Shown here: positions 46,789 through 55,045 of the stretch, in pieces
Numbering within the stretch: the first letter of the stretch is position 1
Layout of the letters: the number at the start of each line of letters is the position of its first letter
Origin: Micromonospora sp. NBC_01699
GTDB lineage: Bacteria > Actinomycetota > Actinomycetes > Mycobacteriales > Micromonosporaceae
Length of the DNA stretch: 64,000 nucleotides
Direction of reading: 5' to 3'
NCBI RefSeq assembly: GCF_036250065.1
Contig: NZ_CP109199.1
Coordinates: 6,386,001-6,450,000, forward strand
The notes under the pieces: generated by a model
The model's input: the letters and a program-made list of their open reading frames with translations, nothing else
Database searches by the model: none
What the model was told of the DNA's origin: nothing
Made by a program: the position numbers and the translations under genes

Positions 46789-47029
46789 ACAGCCGGGCGG
46801 ATACCTGGTGACGGCCTTCAAACACGGCGACGGCACCCTGCGTCGCAACGGGTTCAGCACCGATCTTGGTGTCGACTTCGATCGGTACTGGCTCTCGGCC
46901 ATAGAGATGGGGGAACGCATCGCCGCCGCCGGTTTCGCCCTGGTCATCGAAGGCAGCACCCGCCTGAAGAATCGGGGCCTCCATACGGGTACATGCTGGT
47001 CCGCAAGACCGCCTTCGGGAGCGCGTAGC
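46789..47029 (+). pseudogene. SAM-dependent methyltransferase relic (C-terminus)
   Basis: Reading PGGYLVTAFKHGDGTLRRNG, then VDFDRYWLSAIEMGERIAAA and GFALVIEG, and after a frameshift PPYGYMLVRKTAFGSA with stop, matches the last third of class I methyltransferases (late strands and the final YLLVRK-like strand). No SAM-binding part remains. The flanks (46614-46788 and 47030-47253) hold nothing recognised. Confidence 0.6.
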
Positions 47030-47253
47030 TGTAGCCCTGCCCCGGCATGGTGGTGCCCAGGGCGACCTGGCGGAATCACCTGGGGTGACAGACCGTCGGA
47101 TCCGGTGAGCGGGTCGGCTCTGCATGACCATGGCGTGCCGCCTCAGCTGCCATCAGCAGCACAGGATCACATTTCCGCTCATGCCGCGATCCGCTCGTGA
47201 CCGCTGACGAAAGCCGTGCAGCTCGGGGCTGCGCACTTCACGCGGGCCTGCTG

Positions 47254-47709
47254 TCATGGCCACGGGACTGGTGCGGGTCCGGCGTTCGGTGACGGTCCGT
47301 ACGGCGTGTGGCCGGCCCGGAAGTATCTGAGGTGGTTGACCGTTGAGATCAGCACACGCTCGAACAGGCTCGGTTCTTCGGGCAGACGTCCGCTGTGACG
47401 GTCTGTGTGCTGCTCCACCTTCAAGTAGGTGAAGCTCGCCCGAGTCCCTGAACGATCGACTTCGACCTGAGCCTCATAGACCTGATAGCCAGTCCATGAT
47501 CGCCAGAGCCGGAGCACGTCGGAGTCATTGAGATGGGCCACCCACCGGATCTCCATATCGAAGAACCCCAGCCCGTCGCGGAGCAGCCCGATCGTATCCG
47601 CGTCCAGGGCAAGGCGGGGAACCTGACCGACCACATGCATTGTCAGCCCGGCGTGAACCTTGGCCGCGCTAAGCGCCGTGAACAGCGGACGGAGATCTTC
47701 AGCAGGCAT
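47254..47709 (-). CDS. Conserved hypothetical protein
   Basis: 151 aa from ATG 47709, with GAGGAAA upstream. Blocks LFTALSAAKVHAGLTMHVVG, LGFFDMEIRWVAHLNDSDVL and RLWRSWTGYQVYEAQVEVDR, and the C-terminal GHTPYGPSPNAGPAPVPWP, look like a conserved actinobacterial orphan family. No signal peptide or membrane helix. The trp- and arg-rich centre suggests a beta-sandwich; function unknown. Confidence 0.6.
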   Translation of the reverse strand: MPAEDLRPLFTALSAAKVHAGLTMHVVGQVPRLALDADTIGLLRDGLGFFDMEIRWVAHLNDSDVLRLWRSWTGYQVYEAQVEVDRSGTRASFTYLKVEQHTDRHSGRLPEEPSLFERVLISTVNHLRYFRAGHTPYGPSPNAGPAPVPWP

Positions 47710-47826
47710 ACGAACATTTTCCTCGCCATCCGGACCGGATCGGGTATCCGCTTCTGCCGCGACCCGGGCATGGTGATGCACGACGGCATCGGGCGTCGTC
47801 GGGACCACGGACAGTCAAGATCAACG

Positions 47827-48759
47827 CTAGAGCGCCGCTCTCGCCCGTTCCAGCAGCTCTGCGGTGGCCGCCCACAAACGCCGCTCCCGGTCGCGGTCGT
47901 GGGCGACGAACTGCACCTCGGTCGGCTTCGTCTTCACCACGAACGCGCCGTCGCGCAAGTGCGCCCACTTCTCGTCTACGGCTATCGCTGCCAGCAGCGG
48001 CCCTGAGCGTTGTGGGGTCGACACACCCGGAAGGTGGCCGAGGGCGCGGCCGATTGCCTGGAATGCCGCGGGAGCGCCACGGCCCAGCGCGGTACCCGGC
48101 ATCCAGCCGGGCTCGAACACCGACACGTTGACCTTGGCGCCAGCGTGACGTTGCAGCTCGTGGGCGAAGTACAGGATTGCCAGCTTCGCGTTGGAGTAGG
48201 CGATCCCGGACTCGGTCATGCCCGGGTTCGTGTCGCCGTCGGCGGGATGGGCGAGTTCGACCGGGTCGGCCCACCTGGCCTCCGGCACGCGCAGCAGCCG
48301 GCGCCACACGTTGGCGCTGTAGGTATTCGAGCCGACGAGCACGACCCGGGCCGGGGCGGTGAACGAGCCGAGCAGGTCGCCGATGAGCTGCGCGTGCGCC
48401 AGGTAGTTGACGGCGAAGGTCATTTCGTAGCCGTCGGCGGAGGCCCGGCGGGTATCGACCGACATGGCGCCGGCGTTGGCGACCAGCGCGCGCAGCGGGC
48501 GTACGGTGCCGGCGGCGAGCAGGTCGCGCACGGTGGCCGCGGCGGCGCGTACCGCGGCCAGTCGCGACAGGTCGCAGTCGATCTCGCGGACGCGAGCGCC
48601 GCGCGCGCGGGCCTCGCGGGCGACCGCGGTCAGGTCCGGCCCGGCGCGGCCGACCAGCAGCAGGTCGGCGCCCCGCTCGGCCAGGGCCAGCGTCGCGTGG
48701 CGGCCCAGGTTACGCGTCGGGCCGGTGATCAGAACGGTTCCGGGTCCGGTGGAAGTCAT
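47827..48759 (-). CDS. SDR family NAD(P)-dependent oxidoreductase
   Basis: 310 aa. Classical-type SDR: nucleotide motif TGPTRNLGRHATLALAERG, NAG motif LVANAGAM, active site Ser in VLVGSNTYSAN and the YxxxK pair in SGIAYSNAKLAILYF. It is longer than a classical SDR, with a C-terminal extension as in WWOX/retinol-dehydrogenase-like proteins. It is divergent from an XRE regulator relic, 102 bp apart, a pairing common in actinobacteria. Substrate unknown. Confidence 0.9.
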   Translation of the reverse strand: MTSTGPGTVLITGPTRNLGRHATLALAERGADLLLVGRAGPDLTAVAREARARGARVREIDCDLSRLAAVRAAAATVRDLLAAGTVRPLRALVANAGAMSVDTRRASADGYEMTFAVNYLAHAQLIGDLLGSFTAPARVVLVGSNTYSANVWRRLLRVPEARWADPVELAHPADGDTNPGMTESGIAYSNAKLAILYFAHELQRHAGAKVNVSVFEPGWMPGTALGRGAPAAFQAIGRALGHLPGVSTPQRSGPLLAAIAVDEKWAHLRDGAFVVKTKPTEVQFVAHDRDRERRLWAATAELLERARAAL

Positions 48760-48861
48760 GGTGTCAGTCTGCGAGCGCGGCGCGGCGTCAGGCAGTCGTT
48801 CGGTTTTCGTAGGACTGCCAGGACCAGGACAACCCCGGCGGGCTCGCGAATACTGGACGGC

Positions 48862-49283
48862 GTGGAAGCGTGGGAGTTCGGCCGTACGGTGCGCCGCTGG
48901 CGGGACCGGGTAGCGCCCGAGAACGTCGGCGTGCCGGTCGGGCGCCGCCGCCGGGCCAGCGGGCTGCGCCGCGAGGAGTTGGCCGCGCTCGCCGGCATCT
49001 CGACCGACTACCTGACCCGGCTCGAACAGGGCCGCGCGACCACGCCCTCGGCGCAGGTGGTGGAGGCCCTGGCCCGGGCGCTGCGCCTGGCCGAGACCGA
49101 ACGTGACCTGCTGTACCGATGGTCGACCACCCGGCGGTCGGGCGCATCACCCTGGACTGCGACACGCTCGTCGTCGCCCTGGACGATCTGCGCATCACCG
49201 TCTATACCGCCGAGCCGGGCACCGAGGACGCCGAACGCCTCGCCCTCGCCGTCGTCCTGGGCACCCAGATGCTCGTTGACTAG
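48862..49283 (+). pseudogene. XRE (MmyB-like) regulator with internal deletion
   Basis: From GTG 48862, VEAWEFGRTVRRWRDRV and GLRREELAALAGISTDYLTR to ALRLAETERDLLYR is a normal HTH of the MmyB-LBD family. Directly after, in another frame, comes VDHPAVGRITLDCDTLVVAL to ALAVVLGTQMLVD and stop, the end of the ligand domain. About 130 residues are missing and the frame is broken. It was the likely regulator of the divergent SDR gene. Confidence 0.8.
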
Positions 49284-49432
49284 CCTCGACCCGCGTTCTG
49301 GCCGATGCAGGTGACCAGCGGGAATCGGCGATGGTACGACCGAGCGTCGGTACTCTCGGCTACCTGTCGACAAGCTGGGAGTTCAGCGGCTTGGATGGCC
49401 GATCCGTCGCCGGCTAGGAGGTTCGACCGGCC

Positions 49433-50176
49433 TTGGGCAGCCCCGTGCGTATCCAGATACTCGGCCCGTTGCGGCTCTGGCGCGGCGTCACGGAGCTGGA
49501 CGCCGGTCCACCGCGGCAGGCATATCTGTTCGCCCTGCTGTTGGCCCGGGCGGGCCAGCCGGTCAGCACCAGTAGGCTGATCGATCTGATCTGGGGTGAG
49601 GATTCTCCGGCCAGCGCTCTCGCGGACCCGGCCCGCACCACGGAGGCGCTGGTACGCGCGGCCCGCCGCGCGGCGAACATGGCCGCGTTCGAGGCTGCGA
49701 ACCGGCAACCGGAGTCAGCCGTACAACTGGCACGCTCCGCGGGGTTGGCGGCGCTGGAACAGTCTGCCCTCTCGCTGCTCGCCATCGTCGTCAGGCGGCA
49801 GGCGCAGTACCAGGGCTCGGCGTTCGATGTGCTGGAGCGCGCCGAGCACCTGGCTCGCCACCTCGGCCGAGATGCGCAGGCGGCCGACTTTCTCTACATC
49901 CGTTGGATCGCGGCCGCCCATGCCGCCAAAACGGATCGCGACCAGTTGGTTCACCGGCCACCCAAGCGTCCACGCTGCTCCCTCAGGCTGTACGCCGTTC
50001 CCAGCGCAGACCGCGCCCAGGCCCGGACGGCACTCACTACCGAAAGCGGCCTTCACCGCGCCTGCGCCTGGCTGGCGCTCGCCGAGCACGCGAACCCGAC
50101 CTGGCTCGACAAGGTGCACAGCTGGACGGCGTACCTGCGCAACGGCGCGGTGTACGTGGAGGAGGCAGAACGCTGA
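49433..50176 (+). pseudogene. AfsR/SARP-like regulator, internally deleted
   Basis: One open frame of 247 codons. It starts (TTG 49433, AGGAGG upstream) with the OmpR-type SARP DNA-binding fold: IQILGPLRLWRGVTELDAGP and LIDLIWGEDSPASAL. The BTAD and NTPase domains are absent, and the text jumps to a C-terminal TPR region (FDVLERAEHLARHLGRDAQA, ADFLYIRWIAAAHAAKTDRD). The last 75 codons match nothing I know. It may still make protein, but not a working regulator. Confidence 0.6.
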
Positions 50177-50284
50177 CGCGCGGTCGTCAAGGTCGGAAGT
50201 CCGGATCTGCCGTCGACCGCGCGTCATCATGCGAGGCGCAGGAGCGCTTCCGGTGCACGGTTGTGCCGAGACGCGTGCAATCGG

Positions 50285-50689
50285 CTACCTGGTGTTGGAC
50301 CAGGCGCGGCTGGACAGCACCAGTCGGTATCCGTCAGGGTCCTCCACCGTGACACCCCATCGGTCCCAATACGCGCCCTGGGCGATCCGCCGGCCGCCGG
50401 CCTTCTCAAGCCTGGCGATCAAAGACTCATCGACCGGCGCGGACAGATACAGCACCAGCAGGTCTTCGGCTGTCGGTGACGGTGGGACCTCCAGTTCGGG
50501 GCCACCGACAAGTTCGAGATGCCATGACGCTTGTGGCCAGCCGAGCATGACCAGATCATGCTCGCCGGGAGACTCGGCAAGTGCACGATAAAGCACATGC
50601 AACCCGAGCCCCTCAACATAGAACCGTTCAGCCGCCGCCAGATCACCGGTAGGCCGAGCAAGGCGAATCGCCGACGTAGGGTCGATCAT
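50285..50689 (-). CDS. VOC family protein
   Basis: 134 aa, one VOC module: IRLARPTGDLAAAERFYVEG, LGLHVLYRALAE, ASWHLELVGGPE and the ending WGVTVEDPDGYRLVLSSRAW. Metal ligands His and Glu are plausible in WHLEL and EDPDGY. Close to the many small actinobacterial VOC proteins of unknown substrate. It lies between broken genes and looks intact. Confidence 0.85.
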   Translation of the reverse strand: MIDPTSAIRLARPTGDLAAAERFYVEGLGLHVLYRALAESPGEHDLVMLGWPQASWHLELVGGPELEVPPSPTAEDLLVLYLSAPVDESLIARLEKAGGRRIAQGAYWDRWGVTVEDPDGYRLVLSSRAWSNTR

Positions 50690-50872
50690 TCGAGTAGCTC
50701 CGTTCTCTCAGTCGACGACCACCATGCAAGCTCAACCAAACTTTAGGTCAAGACGGGCGTACGCTCTGCCGCGACCCGAGCGCCACCCGGCGTCATGCAT
50801 GTGACCAGGCTGCCGTCCGGACCTGCCGAGGTGGGTGTCGTGGTGGTCGATCGAGGCAGAGCGGAGCACACG

Positions 50873-51992
50873 CTATCCCTGCGGCCCCTGCCAGCCCCGC
50901 ACTGCCACGAAGGGAGCACCACGTCTGAGCGTCCCGTCGAGGGTGACGATGGCGCCGCCGAGCACCGCGCCGAGGGCCGCACCCAGGTTGAACGCGCCAA
51001 CGTTGGCCGACACCGCCAGCATCGGCGCCGCACCGGCGTGCCTGAGGATCAGGCCCTGAAGCGGGGCGATCGTCGCGGTCGCCAACAGTCCCAGCGCCAG
51101 CACCGCCAGCACCGCCGACGGCTTCCACACGACGATGAACGGGAACAGCGCCAGCACCCCGGTCAGCCCGCCGAACACTCCGCGTACGGTCCCGCTCAAC
51201 GACCGGTCGGTCAGCCGGCCAGCGGCGAGGTTTCCGGCGAAGCTGCCCGCGCCGTAGGCCAGCAGCAGGACGGACACGACCGGCGCGGCGAACCCGCTGA
51301 CCTGCGTCAGCAGCGGCGCAAGATAGGTGAAAACCGTTGACACACCAGCGAAACCCACCGCGGTCGTGGCGATCGACACGAGCACCGGTCGCCGTGTCAC
51401 CACCCGCAGCTCCTCCCCGATACCGGCCCGCTGCGCGGCCTGCTTCGGCAGCACCGCCGCCAGCAACCCGGTGCCCGCCAGCGCCAGTACCGTCAACACC
51501 ACGAACGGCAACCGCCACCCGGCGCGCTCACCCAGCAGCGCACCCAACGGCCACCCCGAGCAGGGTGGCGACGGTGAACCCGGAGACCACCGTCGCGATC
51601 GCCCGGCCGACCCGCTCGGCCGGCACCGCCCGCATCGCCGTCATCAGCGCCAACGCCAGGAACGCGGCATGGCTCAGCGACGACACCACCCGCCCGGCCA
51701 GCAGTACCGGAAACGACGGCGACCACGCACTCAACGCACTGCCCGCCGCGAACAGCAGCATCAGCCCCGGGGCCAGACCCTTGCGTGGCAGCCGCGCCGT
51801 CGCGATCGTCACCAACGGCCCGCCGATCACGACCCCGAGGGCGTACGCCGTCACGGCCTGCCCGGCCGTGCCCACCGACACGCCGAGGTCCTCGCCGACC
51901 TACGGCAACAACCCGGCAATCAGGTACTCGGAGGTGCCGACGACAAAAACACTGGCGCACAGCGCCGCCAGAATGGCGTAACTCTTCCGCAT
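50873..51992 (-). pseudogene. MFS transporter, nonsense and frameshift mutations
   Basis: Starting at ATG 51992 the reading is RKSYAILAALCASVFVVGTS and EYLIAGLLP, then TAG at 51900-51902 where a CAG is expected, then VGEDLGVSVGTAGQAVTAYA through LLGV at about 51547. One extra G shifts the frame, after which PLGALLGERAGWRLPFVVLT continues to the end at 50873. All else is a normal AraJ/drug-exporter MFS sequence. Two independent lesions make it a true pseudogene. Confidence 0.88.
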
Positions 51993-52002
51993 GAACCGGA
52001 CG

Positions 52003-52032
52003 CTGGACTCTGACACGAATGTCAGAGTCCAG
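52003..52032. promoter_or_regulatory. 30-bp perfect palindrome between MFS and MerR genes
   Basis: Left arm CTGGACTCTGACA (52003-52015), spacer CGAA, right arm complementary (52020-52032). It lies between the divergent starts of the MFS pseudogene and the MerR relic, where the MerR operator should be. Confidence 0.85.
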
Positions 52033-52051
52033 CCCGAGTGAACGAGGTCAC

Positions 52052-52261
52052 GTGCGGATCGGGGAACTGTCGCGCCGCACCGACGTCCACGAACGCCTGT
52101 TGCGCTACTACGAACAACAGGAACTGCTCCGGCCCACCCGCTGTCCCAGCGGCTACCGCGAATACTCCGACAGTCATCGACGCCGCACCCGACGACGTCG
52201 CCGCCCGCGCCCGCACCAACCTCGTCGCCCTATCTCCCCCAGGCGGACTGCGGGACGTTGA
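52052..52261 (+). pseudogene. MerR family regulator, truncated
   Basis: From GTG 52052: RIGELSRRTDVHERLLRYYE, then QQELLRPTRCPSGYREYSDS, a normal MerR HTH, followed by an arginine-rich out-of-frame tail. The dimer helix and effector domain are gone. The gene was divergent from the MFS exporter. Confidence 0.75.
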
Positions 52262-52298
52262 CCCGGAAGCGCCTCGGTGTAATGGCAGAATCTTCCGG

Positions 52299-53090
52299 AT
52301 GGAAAGTGGCCTGCCGTCGGGTGTCGCCGCACTCCTCGGTCAGGCTCGTCGGGTCGTCGTCTTCACCGGCGCCGGAATCTCGGCCGAGAGCGGCGTGCCG
52401 ACGTTCCGTGACGACCTCACCGGCCTGTGGGCTCGCTTCGACGCCCAGCGACTCGCCACCCCGGAGGCGTTCCACGCCGACCCGGATCTGGTCTGGGGTT
52501 GGTACGAGTGGCGGCGTGCACGGGTACGCCGCGCTCAGCCCAACCCCGCGCACCTGGCCACGGCTGCCATCGAGGACCTGATCCCCGGCAGCGTCGTCAT
52601 TACCCAGAACGTGGACGACCTGCACGAGCGGGCTGGCTCCCGGGCGCCGGTCCACCTGCGCGGCAGTCTCTTCGCACCCCGCTGTGTGTCAGAGGCCGCC
52701 CACCCGGCCGTCCTTCCGGACACGGAGGGCGACGAGGCAGTCGACCCGGGAGACGGCGGCCGGATGGCGCCACCCCGTTGTACGCACTGCGGAGCGCTCG
52801 TCCGTCCCGGCGTGGTGTGGTTCGGTGAGGCGCTACCCGAGGCGGCGTTAACCGCGGCGGTCGAAGTCGCCACCGCGTGCGACGTGTTGCTGACCATCGG
52901 CACCTCCGGCCTCGTGTACCCGGCCGCGGAGATCCCCCGGATCGCGGCACGCTCCGGTGCCTCCGTCATACAGATAAACCCGCAACCGACGTCGCTCGAC
53001 CGGATCTGCGCCGTCAATCTGCGCGGACCCGCCGCGCAGATTCTCCCGGTCCTGGTCGAGGCCGCACGGGACATCACCGAAAAGGAATGA
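52299..53090 (+). CDS. Sir2-family NAD-dependent protein deacylase (CobB/SIRT5-like)
   Basis: 263 aa from ATG 52299. The sirtuin core is complete: VVVFTGAGISAESGVPTFRD, catalytic region ITQNVDDLHERAGS then HLRGSLF, zinc cysteines including PRCTHCG, VRPGVVWFGEALP and TIGTSGLVYPAAEIP. The Tyr and Arg of WGWYEWRRARV are the class III pair that favours succinyl/malonyl lysine. The His normally found after the AG motif is replaced or shifted (PVHLRG). It is upstream of the TPR-CHAT genes on the same strand but separated by ~540 bp. Confidence 0.9.
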   Translation: MESGLPSGVAALLGQARRVVVFTGAGISAESGVPTFRDDLTGLWARFDAQRLATPEAFHADPDLVWGWYEWRRARVRRAQPNPAHLATAAIEDLIPGSVVITQNVDDLHERAGSRAPVHLRGSLFAPRCVSEAAHPAVLPDTEGDEAVDPGDGGRMAPPRCTHCGALVRPGVVWFGEALPEAALTAAVEVATACDVLLTIGTSGLVYPAAEIPRIAARSGASVIQINPQPTSLDRICAVNLRGPAAQILPVLVEAARDITEKE

Positions 53091-53632
53091 CCAACGCCCG
53101 TACGTCTGGGCCAAGAGTGTTGTCGGATGGTCGCGTGAGCGTCATCGGCGACGGCTGTGATCAGACAGGCCGCCCTGGGGCGTGGTCTCGGGTGTCGGAT
53201 CATGGTCGCCGCGGTTTACCGGATCGGTGTCGGTTGTATCGTGCTGGCCGTTGTGGAGTGGTTCCGTTTGCCAGACGACGGTGACCGGCCGTGGCCGGGC
53301 TGCGTGGTGCGGCGTGGGCGTTTCGGGTCGCTGTGGACTTCGGGTTGGAGGGCGACGGTGAGAGTCTACAAATCAGTTTGGGACGTGGCCTTCGTCGGTG
53401 TCGTGTGGTTGGCAACGCCGATTGCGAGGACTTGCTGGTTCTGGTTGTCGGAACTGTGTACGGTTCGCTTCTCCGCGAGCCACTCGTCGAGATTGTGTGG
53501 TGTCGGGGGTCGCAGCGAGGCAGGGACGGTGCCAGGTTGACGGATGGTCCAGACTCGGCGGCCGACAGCGGGCGGGCCGGGAAACCGGAGCCTCTGGAGC
53601 GCGGTAGGACGGCCGCGACCGTCGTGCAGTTG
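53091..53632. other. Gap before the TPR gene, weak coding signals
   Basis: 540 bp. A frame at 53157-53540 contains a hydrophobic stretch (YRIGVGCIVLAVVEWFRLP) and could encode a small membrane protein; another frame is open from 53291 into the TPR gene. Neither has a good ribosome site or a known family, and the codon bias is weaker than in neighbours. The TPR-gene promoter should lie here. Confidence 0.35.
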
Positions 53633-54904
53633 ATGGAGGTGCACCGGCTGGCGGTGGCCTCTCGGGAGACGGTGATTGCTCGGGATGTCAGTAACCGGTT
53701 GGCGGGGGTGTGGCTGCCCAGGTCCCGGTTCGCGGACGTCGCCGCCCTCACGAACGCCACCCTGACTCTCGGCCCGGACGCCGATGCCTTCTACAGCCTG
53801 GGCTGGGCCCAATCCTCCACGGGGCAACCCCGACAGGCCCTGGACAACTACGAGCGAGCCCTGCATCTGTACCGCGAGGTCGGTGGCCGCAGCAACGAAG
53901 CCGCCACCCTCAACAACATCGGTCGCGTCCACCACCACCTCGGGGCCCGACAGCAGGCCCTGACCTACTACCAACGGGCCCTCCCCATCCAACGGGACGT
54001 CGGCGACCGCGCCGGCGAAGCAACCACCCTCAACAACATCGGCGCCGCATACAACGGGCTCGGGGACCGGCAACGGGCCCTGACCTACTACCAACAGGCC
54101 CTCCCCATCCAACGGGAGATCGGCGACCGCGCCGGCGAAGCAACCACCCTCAACAACATCGGTCGCGTCCACGATCACCTCGGGCACCAGCAGCAGGCCC
54201 TGACCTACTACCAACAGGCCCTTCCCATCCAACGGGAGATCGGCGACCGCGCCGGCGAAGCAACCAGCCTCAACAACATCGGCGCCGCATACAACGGGCT
54301 CGGGGACCAGCAACGGGCCCTGAGCTACTACCAACAGGCCCTCCCCATCCAACGGGAGATCGGCGACCGCGCCGGCGAAGCAACCAGCCTCAACAACATC
54401 GGCGCCGCATACAACGGGCTCGGGGACCAGCAGCAGGCCCTGACCTACTACCAACAGGCCCTCCCCATCCTGGGGGAAATCGGCAACCGCGCCGACGAAG
54501 CGAGCACCCTCAACAACATCGGTTTCGTGTACGACAACCTCGGGGACCAGCAGCAGGCCCTGACCTACTACCAACGGGCCCTCCCCATCCAACGGGACGT
54601 CGGCGACCGCGCCGGCGAAGCGGCCATCCTCAACAATATCGGTGCAATCCGGTCGCAGCAGGGCCATTTCGCCGAGGCGAAGGACACCTTGGACGAAGTC
54701 CTCGGGATATTTCGCATGATCGGTGATCGCGGATCACAGGCAGCGACACACTTCAATATGGCCGTTGTGCTCTTGCAGATGGCGCGAGTGGACGACGCCA
54801 CCGAGTTCCAGCGCCAGGCCATCGCTTTGGCCGAGCAGACAAGCCATCCGGCACTCGACCAGATGCGCGCGTTCCTCGTCGAGCTCGAACAGACAAGGAA
54901 ATGA
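53633..54904 (+). CDS. TPR protein with seven near-identical 40-residue repeats
   Basis: 423 aa from ATG 53633 (frame is open upstream to 53291; GTG 53624 is also possible). The N-terminal ~80 residues (EVHRLAVASRETVIARDVSN, RSRFADVAALTNATLTLGPD) match the start of the downstream TPR protein. Then come TPR_12-type units ending LNNIG, each with [QR]QALTYYQ[QR]ALPI. Seven are in exact 120-bp register, with a last diverged pair. The surface is a scaffold for recognising proteins or peptides. It precedes the CHAT-STAND gene by 141 bp on the same strand; co-function is an inference. Confidence 0.85.
   Translation: MEVHRLAVASRETVIARDVSNRLAGVWLPRSRFADVAALTNATLTLGPDADAFYSLGWAQSSTGQPRQALDNYERALHLYREVGGRSNEAATLNNIGRVHHHLGARQQALTYYQRALPIQRDVGDRAGEATTLNNIGAAYNGLGDRQRALTYYQQALPIQREIGDRAGEATTLNNIGRVHDHLGHQQQALTYYQQALPIQREIGDRAGEATSLNNIGAAYNGLGDQQRALSYYQQALPIQREIGDRAGEATSLNNIGAAYNGLGDQQQALTYYQQALPILGEIGNRADEASTLNNIGFVYDNLGDQQQALTYYQRALPIQRDVGDRAGEAAILNNIGAIRSQQGHFAEAKDTLDEVLGIFRMIGDRGSQAATHFNMAVVLLQMARVDDATEFQRQAIALAEQTSHPALDQMRAFLVELEQTRK
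53871..54720 (+). repeat. Tandem 120-bp coding repeats
   Basis: Seven units of exactly 120 bases without indels; the landmark caacaacatc (or caacaatatc) recurs at 53911, 54031, 54151, 54271, 54391, 54511 and 54631. The middle units differ by only a few bases, also at silent sites. Confidence 0.9.
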
Positions 54905-55045
54905 TGGACAGTGGCCACTGCCACACCTGGGGGTCATCGGGACCGTGTTAGCCGACGTCGACTCGGCCAACGTCAGTCGGGGCCAGCTGGAGATCGTTTT
55001 CCGGCAGGACGAATCGCAGCAGAGCTGAGGGCGGAGACAAGCCGG

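Noticed and set aside
39842-50176. Secondary-metabolite cluster suggested by SARP-like pieces, exporters and an SDR
   Set aside because: No biosynthetic core enzyme (PKS, NRPS, terpene cyclase, lanthipeptide) is present, and the SARP pieces are broken.
53871-54720. CRISPR-like array
   Set aside because: The 120-bp repeats are contiguous coding TPR units without unique spacers, and no cas genes are near.
54911-55045. Upstream extension of the CHAT-STAND protein or a small adaptor gene
   Set aside because: Open frames exist (one ends SRGQLEIVFRQDESQQS), but no start with a ribosome site or recognised adaptor domain was found; GTG 55046 has a good site.
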